A stretch of 15,390 nt of DNA from VRUE01 sp044867925 (GCA_044867925.1 JBIOVV010000069.1:1-15390), one strand, 5' to 3'. Shown: positions 1-7,746, counted from the stretch's first letter. Notes: generated from the letters alone by a model not told the origin. Numbers and translations: made by a program.

Positions 1-1392
1 CCAACCCGCTGACTTCGTGTTTTGTCCCGCAGGGCGAGAGAAAGCACGAACTCGCTCCCGGGTCGACTCGAAGAGCAGCGGGCGGATCGCGATCAGCATC
101 GCCAGGGGGGCGGCGATCATCAGTGCCTTGGCCTGGGAGTACTCGCCGCTGCCGGCCAGCGAGGCGAGGTAGAGGATCGTGCAGGCTGCTAGGCCGGCCG
201 GGACCGCGAAGTCGCGGCGGCGCAGCCACCAGACGCCGCCGAGCAGCACCGCGATCGCGCCGACCGCCGCCGCCAGGCCGGTCAGCTGAGCCCCGCCGGC
301 GGCGCTCAGCCGGTAGTTGGAGGCGGGCCAGACGCCCAGCGCCTCGATCGGCGAGACCGGCCCGTAGGTGTTCGTCCCGGCGACCCGGTTGAAGCCGTGG
401 ATGAAGGCGTAGGGGCCGACGACCGTCAGCACCGCCAGGGCGCCGAGGACCGCGACGATCAGCAGCGTCGCCGGTTGGCGCAGGGTCCTCGGCCAGGCCC
501 GCGGGGCGATCGCCCGGCGCAGCGGCGGCACGGTGAAGACCCAGAGGCCGAAGATCAGCAGCGGCCAGGCGAGCCCGGCGAAGCTGTAGGAGAAGAAGAT
601 GCCCGTGATCAGGGTCAGCCCGACGAGCGCCGACCCGGTCGCAGGCGCTCCGGCGGGGTCGTCGGCGCGCCGGCGCCGGTCGAGGTCATGGAGGAAGACC
701 GCGAAGGCGAGGACGAAGAGCGCCTCTCCGGTCTCCTTGAAGGCGCCCTGGGCGAAGTAGGAGGCGCCGAGGTAGGGAATCGCGACCAGTGCCGCGGCAA
801 GCACCTGGCGCCGGCGCCCGAGATCCCCGAGCGCCGCCAGCGCGGTCAGCCCGGTGAGGATGCCGATCGCGAAGACCTCGCCGACGAAAGCCTGGCCGAG
901 GCCGATCCCGGGCACGGCGGCGACCGCCGCCGCCAGCGCGTGCGGGCCGAGCGGGTAGCCGGCTTCAGGCGCCGGCCCGAGGCCGCTGCGCAGCCACTCG
1001 GCCCAGGCCAGGTGCAGGCCGAGGTCGTTGTTGAAGCCGACGCCGATGATCCCCCAGCGGCCGCTGATCGCGAACGGGATCGAGAAGGCGAGGGCGATGA
1101 GAACGGCGACCAGCAGCCCCTCGCGCAACCGCGAGGCGCCGTCTCCGCGCCGTGGCGCGCGCCAGAGCAGCACCGCCGCGACGAGGACGAGAGCGATCAG
1201 GCCGAGCGTCGAGCTGGTCGCGTGCCCCGGCGCTCGCGCGAGGAAGCCGGTCACCGTCAGCACCGCTCCGAAGCCCACCACGGGCGCCAGCCAGCTGCGC
1301 GAATCGCCCGCGCCGGTGAGGCCGAGGATCGCGCGTCCCACCAGTAGCGAGGCAGCGCAGATCAGCGCCGCCGAGGCATAGGTCCCGATCAT
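1..1392 (-). CDS. Polytopic membrane protein, GT-C glycosyltransferase-like (partial, C-terminus off window)
   Basis: An uninterrupted reading frame runs on the minus strand from ATG at 1392 to base 1 and leaves the window open, giving 464 codons. An in-frame stop four codons upstream (1405-1407) fixes the ATG as the start. The product is a chain of hydrophobic Ala/Leu/Val/Ile segments, roughly ten or more helices, separated by short Arg-rich loops. Near residue 125 there is an extra-membrane stretch 'FNNDLGLHLAWAEWLRSG' followed by 'YPLGPHALAAA'. An acidic first loop followed by a Tyr-Pro-x-Gly-x-His-type helix start is common in GT-C glycosyltransferases and related polysaccharide membrane enzymes that use lipid-linked sugars. 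No catalytic residue can be assigned with certainty. The gene lies 46 bp downstream of the MBL hydrolase on the same strand, so co-transcription is possible. The reading frame is secure; the GT-C assignment is inference. Confidence 0.8.
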   Translation of the reverse strand, partial: MIGTYASAALICAASLLVGRAILGLTGAGDSRSWLAPVVGFGAVLTVTGFLARAPGHATSSTLGLIALVLVAAVLLWRAPRRGDGASRLREGLLVAVLIALAFSIPFAISGRWGIIGVGFNNDLGLHLAWAEWLRSGLGPAPEAGYPLGPHALAAAVAAVPGIGLGQAFVGEVFAIGILTGLTALAALGDLGRRRQVLAAALVAIPYLGASYFAQGAFKETGEALFVLAFAVFLHDLDRRRRADDPAGAPATGSALVGLTLITGIFFSYSFAGLAWPLLIFGLWVFTVPPLRRAIAPRAWPRTLRQPATLLIVAVLGALAVLTVVGPYAFIHGFNRVAGTNTYGPVSPIEALGVWPASNYRLSAAGGAQLTGLAAAVGAIAVLLGGVWWLRRRDFAVPAGLAACTILYLASLAGSGEYSQAKALMIAAPLAMLIAIRPLLFESTRERVRAFSRPAGQNTKSAGW

Positions 1393-1438
1393 CAGGGGCG
1401 GAAACTATGGCAGCGAGGGCCGCCCGCGCCGCCTCGGC

Positions 1439-2149
1439 TCAATACTTCTCCGCCGCGCGCTCCAGCGTCTCGCGCAGGTTGTCGCCGCGAAGCGGCCCGT
1501 CGTGCCCGGTGCAGACGACGGCCGGTTCCAGCGCGGCCAGCTTGCGCACCGACTCCTTCGCCTTGGCGTGGTCCCAGCCCCAGGCGGGGTGGGGCACGCT
1601 CGCCTCGCCCTCCGGCAGGGGCCGCCCCATCTTGGTCGAGTCGATCAGGTAGACCACGTCGCTGACGATCGCCACGCGGTCGCTCTCGCGCCAGAGCCCG
1701 ATCAGGCCGGGGGCGTGGCCGGGGAAGTGGATGACGCGGAAACCCGCGATCTCATCTCCCTCGGAGACCGTGCCGTCGATCTTCACCGCGCCGCCGCTCC
1801 AGCGGCGGAGCAGCATCGGGTAGATCCAGCGCGCAGGAGCCGGAAGCCGTGAGATTTCGAGGTAGGGCCACTGCGCCGCGTCGCTTTCGGCATCGGCGAC
1901 CTCGTCGGGATGGCAGAAGACCGGAGCCCCCATCGCGGGGGCCGTGCCGCGATGGTCGGCGTGGGCGTGGCCGAGCACGATCCGCCTCAGCCCGCCCAGC
2001 TGCTGGGCCGCGACGCGCGTCTGCTTCACCATCGCCTTGGTGCCGGCATCGAACTGCACCACCCCGTCGCCGTCCTCGAGGAAGTAGATGTTCATCGACT
2101 TGCGCGTATCCCCCCGCAGCAGCCAGACCCCGTCGGCGACCTTCTCCAT
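1439..2149 (-). CDS. Metallo-beta-lactamase-fold hydrolase
   Basis: A 236-residue single-domain protein with the complete metal-ligand set of the MBL superfamily: HAHADH at residues 61-66, His145 in 'FPGHAPG', Asp164 in 'VSDVV' and His216 in 'CTGHDGPL'. The N-terminus ('DGVWLLRGD', then 'DAGTKAM') is the usual first beta-hairpin of glyoxalase II-like hydrolases, so ATG at 2149 is a natural start although no clear Shine-Dalgarno sequence precedes it. Family members hydrolyse thioesters, lactones, phosphodiesters or similar bonds with a dinuclear metal centre; the substrate cannot be read from the sequence. No signal peptide is present, so it is cytosolic. It starts 15 bp from a divergent small ORF and ends 46 bp before the membrane-protein gene on the same strand. 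Confidence 0.93.
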   Translation of the reverse strand: MEKVADGVWLLRGDTRKSMNIYFLEDGDGVVQFDAGTKAMVKQTRVAAQQLGGLRRIVLGHAHADHRGTAPAMGAPVFCHPDEVADAESDAAQWPYLEISRLPAPARWIYPMLLRRWSGGAVKIDGTVSEGDEIAGFRVIHFPGHAPGLIGLWRESDRVAIVSDVVYLIDSTKMGRPLPEGEASVPHPAWGWDHAKAKESVRKLAALEPAVVCTGHDGPLRGDNLRETLERAAEKY

Positions 2150-2164
2150 GATGAGATCAGCCTA

Positions 2165-2317
2165 ATGCCCGTTATCTGGAAGGTGGGAATGGCGGTCCTG
2201 ATCGCCTGTCTGGTCGCCTCGATGGCGATCGCGATCGTCCGCCTCGCCACGACCCCCACCGAGATCCTCGGCGACGGCTTCCGCGGCCTCCCCGTTCGCG
2301 GCCACGAGTCCCGTTAG
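2165..2317 (+). CDS. Possible small one-helix membrane protein (50 aa)
   Basis: ATG at 2165 opens 50 codons. A hydrophobic helix covers about residues 4-25 ('VIWKVGMAVLIACLVASMA'), followed by a polar tail with several Arg, Asp and Glu residues. The reading frame continues upstream, but that part is antisense to the MBL gene, so the ATG 15 bp from that gene's start is the sensible limit. No strong ribosome-binding site is visible; a leaderless transcript is possible. It ends 37 bp before the universal stress protein gene on the same strand and could be co-transcribed with it. I recognise no family. Support is the membrane-helix pattern, the correct orientation and the otherwise empty space; it could be chance. 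Confidence 0.4.
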   Translation: MPVIWKVGMAVLIACLVASMAIAIVRLATTPTEILGDGFRGLPVRGHESR

Positions 2318-2343
2318 TATCGGCCGGGTTCAGCGACCGAGCA

Positions 2344-2350
2344 GAGGAGG
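2344..2350 (+). promoter_or_regulatory. Ribosome-binding site deciding the GTG start of the stress protein
   Basis: GAGGAGG lies 4 nt before GTG at 2355. The encoded protein then begins 'MFTRIVVGTDGS', the normal first strand of a Usp domain, so the GTG is the real start. Confidence 0.8.
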
Positions 2351-2354
2351 CGGC

Positions 2355-2798
2355 GTGTTCACTCGCATCGTGGTTGGAACCGATGGATCGGAGACGGCCG
2401 CCGAGGCGGTTCGTCAAGCGGTCGACCTCGCCAAGCTCGCCGGCGCCCAGCTCAGCATCGTCAGCGCCTATCAGCCGATTTCGAAGCGCCGGGTGGAGGG
2501 CGAGAAGGAAGGCGCCCCGCCGGACGTGCAGTACGAGATCGGCCCTCGCGAGGACGTCAACCTCGTGCTCGATGCGGCCGCCGCGGCAGCGCGCAAGGAG
2601 GGGATCGAGGTGCAGACGCACCCGGTCGAGGCCGATCCCGCCGAGGCGATCCTCAACGTCGCCGAAGAGACCAAAGCCGACCTGATCGTGGTCGGCAACA
2701 AGGGCATGACCGGGGCCCGGCGCTTCCTCCTCGGCAGCGTCCCCAACAACGTCTCCCATCACGCGCCCTGCAGCGTGATCGTCGTCCGCACCACCTAG
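2355..2798 (+). CDS. Universal stress protein, UspA family (ATP-binding type)
   Basis: A single Usp domain of 147 residues, the usual length. The first strand carries 'IVVGTDGS' (residues 5-12). The C-terminal nucleotide loop matches G-2x-G-9x-G-S exactly: Gly114, Gly117, Gly127 and Ser128, followed by a final strand 'CSVIVVRTT'. That loop marks the ATP-binding subgroup (MJ0577-like) rather than the E. coli UspA subgroup. Such cytosolic dimers act in stress adaptation, often by sensing ATP; the specific role here is unknown. GTG at 2355 has a good ribosome-binding site. The gene converges on the subtilase gene, leaving only 9 bp between the two stop codons and no obvious terminator hairpin between them. 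Confidence 0.95.
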   Translation: MFTRIVVGTDGSETAAEAVRQAVDLAKLAGAQLSIVSAYQPISKRRVEGEKEGAPPDVQYEIGPREDVNLVLDAAAAAARKEGIEVQTHPVEADPAEAILNVAEETKADLIVVGNKGMTGARRFLLGSVPNNVSHHAPCSVIVVRTT

Positions 2799-2807
2799 TC
2801 CACGGGT

Positions 2808-4151
2808 TCAGCCGGTTGCTTCGGTCGCCAGGCCCGCGTCGATCAGGCCGGCGCCCTGGCGGGTCTCGGGCTGGCCGAGGTCGCGTGCGGTCCGGCGCAG
2901 GCGCTGGGTGACCCCGGCCACGCGGCCGGGCTTCTTCGTCAGCTTGACCGTGCCGCTGGCGAGCACCATTGCCGCGACCGCGGAGACGTGGGCGGCCGAC
3001 ATCGAGGTGCCGATGTAGTTGCCGGGCTCGGCGAAGCGGCGGGTGTTGCCGGCCTTCAGCGTCACCTGGTAGATCGAGCCCGCCGAGATCGAGGGACAGC
3101 CCGGCGCGGGTGGCCCGCCCCCCGGCGCGATCAGGTCGACGTCGCGGCCCATCAGCGAGTAGCCGCCCAGGCAGCCGCCCTCGGTGCTGCCACCGACGCC
3201 GATCACGTGTGGGCCGGTCGCGGGTGGGGCGACGCATGCCTCCGAGCCGAGATTGCCGACCGAGGCAACCGCGATGACGCCGCGGCTGTAGGCGAAGCGC
3301 AGTGCTTCGTCGACCTCGGGCACCTCGCGGGCGCAGCCGAAGTTGAAGCTCATGTTGATCACATCGGCTCCGTTGGCGACGGCGAAGCGGATGCCCTTGG
3401 CGATCTGGTCGGCGCGGCCGCGGCCATGGGCATCGAGGACCCGTACCGGCATCAGCTTCGCTCGGAAGGCGAGACCGGCGAGGCCGATGCCGTTGTTCGT
3501 CTTCTCGGCGATCGTGCCGGCGATGTGGGTGCCGTGGCCATTTTCGTCCAGGGGCAGGCGGTCGTCGTCGACGAAGTCATAGCCCTTGGCGAACTGGCCG
3601 GCGGTGAAGTCGGGGCTGCGGCGGAAGCGCTTGCCCTTGGCGCGGTAGGCGATGCCGGTGTCGAGCACGGCGACCGTCATCCCTTCGGCGCCGGGACGAC
3701 CGGCTGCTTCGAGGTGTTCCCAGGCGCCGATCGCGTCGATTCCACCCGGTGAGACCGGCACCAGCGGCGTCGCAACGCCCTCCCAGGGCAGGAAGTTCCA
3801 CTGCTTCGCCACCCAGCCGCCCGGTGGCCCCGGCGCTCCGCTGAGCGGGCCGGGGTCGTTGGGGACCGGGCTGGTCGGTTCTGCGGCGATTGCGGAGGCG
3901 GTGGCGAGGTAGTTCGGCACCGCGTATTCGACCGCCGACTTGCCCCGCATCGCCGCCGCCGTCTCGCGGACGTCGGCCCGCGGGGGCAGCACAACCGTCC
4001 GCGCCCGGTCGGCGCCGGCGAGCTTGACGATCAGCTGATGCGGGGCGAAACCGTGCGCGGCGGCGACGCCGGGGGCGGCGTCGGCGGGCGCGGGGCCCAG
4101 CGCTAGCGCTGCGAACAGGGTCGCGGCGGCGGTCGAAAGGCGTCGTTTCAT
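2808..4151 (-). CDS. Secreted subtilisin-like serine protease (peptidase S8)
   Basis: A 447-residue protein. Residues 1-25 are a Sec signal peptide (MKRR, Ala/Leu core, ADA-A cleavage region). Residues about 38-85 look like a fervidolysin/I9-type propeptide ('LIVKLAGADRAR', 'VEYAVPNYLA'). The catalytic domain follows with the full S8 set: Asp164 in 'VAVLDTGIA', His206 in 'NGHGTHIAGT', oxyanion-hole Asn300 in 'ASVGN' and Ser383 in 'GTSMSAAH'. The enzyme is probably secreted and activated by removal of the propeptide; no LPXTG or C-terminal membrane anchor is visible. Several Cys residues in the catalytic domain (273, 306, 327, 352) may form disulphides. ATG at 4151 begins right at the signal peptide. 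The leader contains a 9-bp hairpin (4161-4192). Confidence 0.96.
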   Translation of the reverse strand: MKRRLSTAAATLFAALALGPAPADAAPGVAAAHGFAPHQLIVKLAGADRARTVVLPPRADVRETAAAMRGKSAVEYAVPNYLATASAIAAEPTSPVPNDPGPLSGAPGPPGGWVAKQWNFLPWEGVATPLVPVSPGGIDAIGAWEHLEAAGRPGAEGMTVAVLDTGIAYRAKGKRFRRSPDFTAGQFAKGYDFVDDDRLPLDENGHGTHIAGTIAEKTNNGIGLAGLAFRAKLMPVRVLDAHGRGRADQIAKGIRFAVANGADVINMSFNFGCAREVPEVDEALRFAYSRGVIAVASVGNLGSEACVAPPATGPHVIGVGGSTEGGCLGGYSLMGRDVDLIAPGGGPPAPGCPSISAGSIYQVTLKAGNTRRFAEPGNYIGTSMSAAHVSAVAAMVLASGTVKLTKKPGRVAGVTQRLRRTARDLGQPETRQGAGLIDAGLATEATG

Positions 4152-4160
4152 CTTGCGTCT

Positions 4161-4192
4161 GGGCTCGCAAATCCCTGCAGTCGTGCGAGCCC
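4161..4192 (-). other. Hairpin in the protease 5' leader
   Basis: GGGCTCGCA (4161-4169) and TGCGAGCCC (4184-4192) are perfect inverted repeats with a 14-nt loop, ending 9 nt before the ATG of the subtilase gene. The strong Shine-Dalgarno-like AGGAGGGG (minus strand, about 4191-4199) lies upstream of the hairpin, so folding would bring it closer to the start codon. The role is unproven. Confidence 0.45.
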
Positions 4193-4245
4193 CCTCCTAA
4201 CACCTGCCCGCCGGCGAAGTTGTAGTGCCACATACTCCCGTATGC

Positions 4246-4749
<504 letters not shown>

Positions 4750-4837
4750 CCCCGCCCACGCGATTTCCAGTCGCGCTCCTTAAGCCACTCGGACACCTCT
4801 CCGGGACTCCAAGCGTATTGCCTCGCGCGCATCGCTT

Positions 4838-4882
4838 GGTGCAACGCTTTGCGGCTCCCAGAGAACCAAAGCGCGTTGCACC
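4838..4882 (-). terminator. Strong hairpin between glycosyltransferase gene and tRNA-Ser
   Basis: GGTGCAACGC (4838-4847) pairs perfectly with GCGTTGCACC (4873-4882). A further TTTG/CAAA pairing sits inside it after a 2-nt bulge, giving about 14 bp. It begins 8 bp after the stop of the glycosyltransferase gene (minus strand). No U-tract follows, so it is at best a non-canonical terminator; it could also be a processing structure ahead of the tRNA. Confidence 0.5.
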
Positions 4883-4890
4883 CGGGTTGC

Positions 4891-6831
4891 TCAGGCGGCA
4901 GCGACCTGCGCCGCCCCGGCTGGCGCGGGGGCAGGCATCGGCAGCACGATCGCCTCTGCCTCGGAGATCGGGGTCGCCGGGCGGTGGCCGCGCAGGCGCT
5001 CGTGGCTGCAGACGACGTAGCACCACTCCATCAGGTGCATGCGCGATGAGGAGTCGATTTCGGTGATCGTCGCGCCGACAAGGTGGCGCCCGTCCGCCCC
5101 GCGGCAGGAGCGCACCTCGACCTGGGCCGCGACCTCGTGCGGCTGGCCCGCGGCGTCGTTCAGCTGGAGCAGGACCGCCGGTTTGGCGCCAACCGCGAGT
5201 GGGGCGTCGAGGACGAGTCCGACTCCGGCCGCGCTGGCGTCGATCAGCCGTCCGGTCACGTGGCCGGCCTCCGAATAGCACTCGGCGGGCGCGTCGCCCT
5301 CGAAGCGGTAGACGAGGCGCCGCTGGTGGCGGCGGCCGACGGCGAGGAGGGTGCGCAGGATGCGGCGCAGCTCGATCAAGCCGAGCAGCGGTACGACGAC
5401 GGCGGCGACGCCGGGCAGGTCGGGCAGCGGACCGGCCCCGGCCAGGTCGAGCAGGCGCAGCAGGGTCCCGGCGCCGACGATGAAGGCGCAGGCCAGCACC
5501 AGGGGCAGCTTGCGGACCGACTCGATCCCACCGCCGCCGGTGCCCTGCTTCGGGGTCACCTTGAAGGCGGTGCGGCCGGGGCGGAAGATGCAGCGCAGCG
5601 CCCGCGTGTAGATCTCCATCGTCAGCAGCTCGTAGTGGGCGGTCTCGCCGATCTTCATGTAGCCGCGGGCGAGCGCGGCGCCGGCGCCGAGGTTGAGCGT
5701 CACGTAGGGCAGCCAGAGGGCGACGAGCGCGCCGATGCTGATCTTCATCGGCAGCTCGCCGGTCCAGAGCACCAGGCCAAGGGTCAGCATCAGCAACAGC
5801 CGCATCGGCGGCGCCAGGTAAGCGAAGAGGCTGGCGAAGTAGGAGAGGCGCTGCAGCGGTCGCAACTCGGAGGCGCGCAGGGGGGACTCGGGCAGAGTGA
5901 AGACGGCGAGGTTGCCGCGCGCCCAGCGGTCGCGTTGCAGCAGGTAGCCGTCGAGGTCATGCGGCGCCAGGCCCTGGACCAGGACCTCGTCGTGGTAGCG
6001 GCTCTTCCAGCCGTGGCGCTGCATGCGGATCGTCGTGTGGAAATCCTCGGCGATCGTCTCGGTGGCGACGCCGCCGATCTCGAGCAGCGCCTGGCGGCTG
6101 ATCAGCGCCGCCGAGCCGCACCAGTAGGCGGCGCCGTGACGGTCCTTGCCGGGGCAGACGACGCGGTAGAAGAGCGACTGCTCGTGGCGGCCGACCGCGT
6201 AGTGCTGGGCCGAGTCGTGGTTGAAGAAGTCGTGGGGGCTCTGCACCAGCGCCATGCGCTCGTCGTCGAAGTAGCCGACCATCGCGTCGAGCGCGTCCGG
6301 CATCGGCACGTGGTCTGCGTCCAGCATCAGCACCAGCTCGCCCTCGGTGCGGGGGAGTGCCGCGTTGATGTTGCCGGCCTTGGCGTGCGAGTTGTCGGGG
6401 CGGATCAGGTAGCGAGCGCCGGCGATCTTCGCCAGCTCCTCCATCTCCGGCCGTCGCCCGTCGTCGAGCAGGTAGGTCGTGTGGGGGTAGGTGAGCGCGC
6501 GGCAGCCGGCCAGGGTCGCGGCGATCACCTCACTGGGCTCGTCATAGGTGCAGACGTAGACGTCGATCGAGCGCCCCGGCGTCGCGGCGGGCCGCGCCAC
6601 GGGGGGCCGCGACCAAGAGAACCAGGCCAGCGTGCCAAGCGCCCAGATCCCGTAGATCTCGGTCACCAAGAGCATCCCGAAGGCGACCGGGCTGGCCCCT
6701 TCGCCGCTCCAGCCGATCCGCCAGGTCAGGTAGCCGACGCCCCAGAGCAGGGCAGCGACCGCAAGCGTGCGCAGCAGCAGCGGACGGCGATCGAAAAAGC
6801 TCCCCACACGGGTTTGCCCTGTGCCTTGCAT
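4891..6831 (-). CDS. BcsA-like family 2 glycosyltransferase with C-terminal PilZ domain
   Basis: From ATG at 6831 the protein has 646 residues; the frame could extend 29 codons to GTG at 6918, but that would overlap the XRE gene and adds no family sequence. Two N-terminal helices (about 22-37, 50-72) precede a GT-A catalytic domain (about 89-316) with all processive beta-glycosyltransferase motifs: DDG (123-125), DAD (171-173), AED (261-263) and QRDRW (299-303). Four or so further helices follow, with the gating-loop motif FKVTPKQG (about 423-430). The PilZ domain (about 498-611) has R-x-x-x-R near 500-504 and DASAAG (531-536), the c-di-GMP-binding signature. By family knowledge it polymerises UDP-sugars into a beta-glycan and exports it, activated by c-di-GMP. 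No BcsB or BcsZ partner is nearby, so 'cellulose synthase' is not proven; another beta-glucan is possible. Confidence 0.93.
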   Translation of the reverse strand: MQGTGQTRVGSFFDRRPLLLRTLAVAALLWGVGYLTWRIGWSGEGASPVAFGMLLVTEIYGIWALGTLAWFSWSRPPVARPAATPGRSIDVYVCTYDEPSEVIAATLAGCRALTYPHTTYLLDDGRRPEMEELAKIAGARYLIRPDNSHAKAGNINAALPRTEGELVLMLDADHVPMPDALDAMVGYFDDERMALVQSPHDFFNHDSAQHYAVGRHEQSLFYRVVCPGKDRHGAAYWCGSAALISRQALLEIGGVATETIAEDFHTTIRMQRHGWKSRYHDEVLVQGLAPHDLDGYLLQRDRWARGNLAVFTLPESPLRASELRPLQRLSYFASLFAYLAPPMRLLLMLTLGLVLWTGELPMKISIGALVALWLPYVTLNLGAGAALARGYMKIGETAHYELLTMEIYTRALRCIFRPGRTAFKVTPKQGTGGGGIESVRKLPLVLACAFIVGAGTLLRLLDLAGAGPLPDLPGVAAVVVPLLGLIELRRILRTLLAVGRRHQRRLVYRFEGDAPAECYSEAGHVTGRLIDASAAGVGLVLDAPLAVGAKPAVLLQLNDAAGQPHEVAAQVEVRSCRGADGRHLVGATITEIDSSSRMHLMEWCYVVCSHERLRGHRPATPISEAEAIVLPMPAPAPAGAAQVAAA

Positions 6832-6895
6832 GCCCAGTCCATCGGCGCACACGCCTCGGTTCTTGAGCTTCGCCAGGCCGCTTCCGCGCGTCAGG

Positions 6896-7129
6896 CTAGG
6901 ACTTGCCCTCGACCCCACCCGGTGTGAGCAACGACAGCGGCTCCACGTCGATGAGGCCGGCGATCTTTTCCACGCTCTTCAGGGTCAGGTTGCGCTCGCC
7001 TCTCTCGATGCCCCCCATGTAAGTGCGATGGACGCCGATTTCGTCGGCGAACGCCTCCTGGCTGAGGCCCCGCGCATTCCTGTAGGTCCTCAGGTTGCGG
7101 CCCACCGCCCGCTGCAGATCGCCCTCCAC
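6896..7129 (-). CDS. XRE-family HTH transcriptional regulator (controller-protein-like)
   Basis: A 77-residue protein that is almost entirely one lambda-repressor-type HTH (residues about 8-66): 'LRTYRNARGLSQEAFADEIG' then 'HRTYMGGIERGERNLTL' and 'VEKIAGLIDVEPLSLL'. The R-T-Y-x-x-x-I-E-R-G-E-R-N pattern is the one seen in C (controller) proteins of restriction-modification systems and their orphan relatives; no restriction or methylase gene is in this window. The GTG start at 7129 is preceded by AGGA 11 nt upstream, so the start is likely but not strongly marked. A 40-bp nested palindrome (7146-7185) just upstream suggests autoregulation. The stop lies 64 bp before the glycosyltransferase start on the same strand, so it may control or be co-transcribed with that gene. 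Confidence 0.88.
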   Translation of the reverse strand: MEGDLQRAVGRNLRTYRNARGLSQEAFADEIGVHRTYMGGIERGERNLTLKSVEKIAGLIDVEPLSLLTPGGVEGKS

Positions 7130-7145
7130 CGGAGGGACATTCCTG

Positions 7146-7185
7146 AATCGCTACTCGACAGTCTACAGACTGATGAGTAGCGATT
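7146..7185. promoter_or_regulatory. Nested palindromic operator upstream of the XRE gene
   Basis: The outer arms AATCGCTACTC (7146-7156) and GAGTAGCGATT (7175-7185) are perfect inverted repeats. Between them CAGTCT (7159-7164) and AGACTG (7167-7172) form an inner perfect dyad around AC. Read another way, two tandem boxes ACT-N4-AGT occur at 7153-7162 and 7169-7178, 16 bp apart, like the paired dimer sites used by controller-type XRE proteins. The element ends 16 bp before the GTG start and lies in the shared leader of the divergent 73-residue gene. Function as an operator is inferred. Confidence 0.7.
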
Positions 7186-7249
7186 TCGGTACTGTCTGCG
7201 CGAGCTGTAACCAACCGGTCCCTGCATGGTCCGAATCTGCTCGGTAGCC

Positions 7250-7278
7250 TTGATGTCAACCGTGCTCAATGTTATTTA
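7250..7278 (+). promoter_or_regulatory. Possible promoter for the 73-residue gene
   Basis: TTGATG (7250-7255), a 17-nt spacer, then TATTTA (7273-7278), only 11 nt before the ATG at 7290. Transcription from here would start within a few bases of the ATG, giving an almost leaderless mRNA. That agrees with the absence of any Shine-Dalgarno sequence. Match to consensus is moderate. Confidence 0.35.
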
Positions 7279-7289
7279 GCAATCAGTAG

Positions 7290-7511
7290 ATGTCGCTCTT
7301 ACTCCATCTCATCGGCGGCCGAGAAATTCGGCTGGGTGTCGATCCGGAGGAATGGGCTTCTGCGTTTGACGATGCCCTCGACCGGAACGAGGCGATCCAG
7401 GTCGAGGATCCATCTGACGGCGGGAAGTTCGGGATCAATCCTCGGGCGGTTCTCTACTGGAAGGTGGAGGCGGATCCAAGGCTTCCGGAAGATCCTCCTC
7501 GGGCTCGCTGA
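7290..7511 (+). CDS. Small protein of unknown function, paralogue 1
   Basis: A 73-residue acidic soluble protein. Its core (residues 9-58, bases 7314-7463) aligns without gaps with the product at 9784-9987 at about 42 of 50 residues, and the DNA at about 129 of 150 bases. Many of the changes are synonymous, which is good evidence that both are translated. Conserved blocks are GGREIRLGV, PEEWAS, NEAIQ, DGGKFGINP and AVLYWK. The pattern (short strand, Glu/Asp-rich helix, strand, then 'INP-x-x-V-L-Y') suggests a small alpha/beta fold; I do not recognise the family. The gene is divergent from the XRE gene and has no Shine-Dalgarno sequence. Its last 77 bp overlap the tail of the convergent 103-residue ORF. 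Confidence 0.8.
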   Translation: MSLLLHLIGGREIRLGVDPEEWASAFDDALDRNEAIQVEDPSDGGKFGINPRAVLYWKVEADPRLPEDPPRAR

Positions 7512-7746
7512 CTTCTGCCTCGAGCACGACTCTGGGCTCCTCTTCGAAGCTGCCGCCGATCTTGGTTCCACCGCTGGAAAAGCCGAACGGGCCCCTCATG
7601 CGTGGGCTGACCGCGCAAAAGAGAGCCACGCCCAGCGCGAAAGCGACGATGCCCGACCACTTGGATGCCGTGAGGCACACTGCCACGACAGCGAGGCACG
7701 CAATACCCAGCACGTCGGTGCGAATGTGGGGCCACGAGTTGCGCAT
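7435..7746 (-). CDS. Possible two-helix membrane protein with acidic tail (103 aa)
   Basis: ATG at 7746 opens 103 codons. Two hydrophobic segments lie at about residues 11-27 ('DVLGIACLAVVAVCLTA') and 31-47 ('SGIVAFALGVALFCAVS'), separated by a short Lys/Trp turn. A Gly-rich linker and a strongly acidic, Pro-rich C-terminus ('EPEEDLPEALDPPPP') follow. The helix pair is typical of small bacterial membrane proteins and unlikely in random shadow frames. Against it, there is no strong ribosome-binding site, and its last 26 codons are antisense to the conserved end of the 73-residue gene. It lies 100 bp downstream of the winged-helix regulator on the same strand. No family recognised. Confidence 0.5.
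   Translation of the reverse strand: MRNSWPHIRTDVLGIACLAVVAVCLTASKWSGIVAFALGVALFCAVSPRMRGPFGFSSGGTKIGGSFEEEPRVVLEAEVSEPEEDLPEALDPPPPSSREPPED

Noticed and set aside
397..1347. 316-codon plus-strand frame rich in Arg, Glu, Asp, Gly and Gln
   Set aside because: It is the antisense shadow of the membrane-protein gene, which has clear helices and runs 464 codons without a stop; the plus-strand product is low-complexity with no domain.
5083..6927. 614-codon plus-strand frame
   Set aside because: Antisense shadow of the BcsA-like gene, whose catalytic motifs are complete; the shadow has shuffled Arg/Gly/Gln/Val composition.
6896..7185. A restriction-modification system controlled by the XRE protein
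   Set aside because: The protein and palindrome resemble controller systems, but there is no methylase or nuclease gene in the window.
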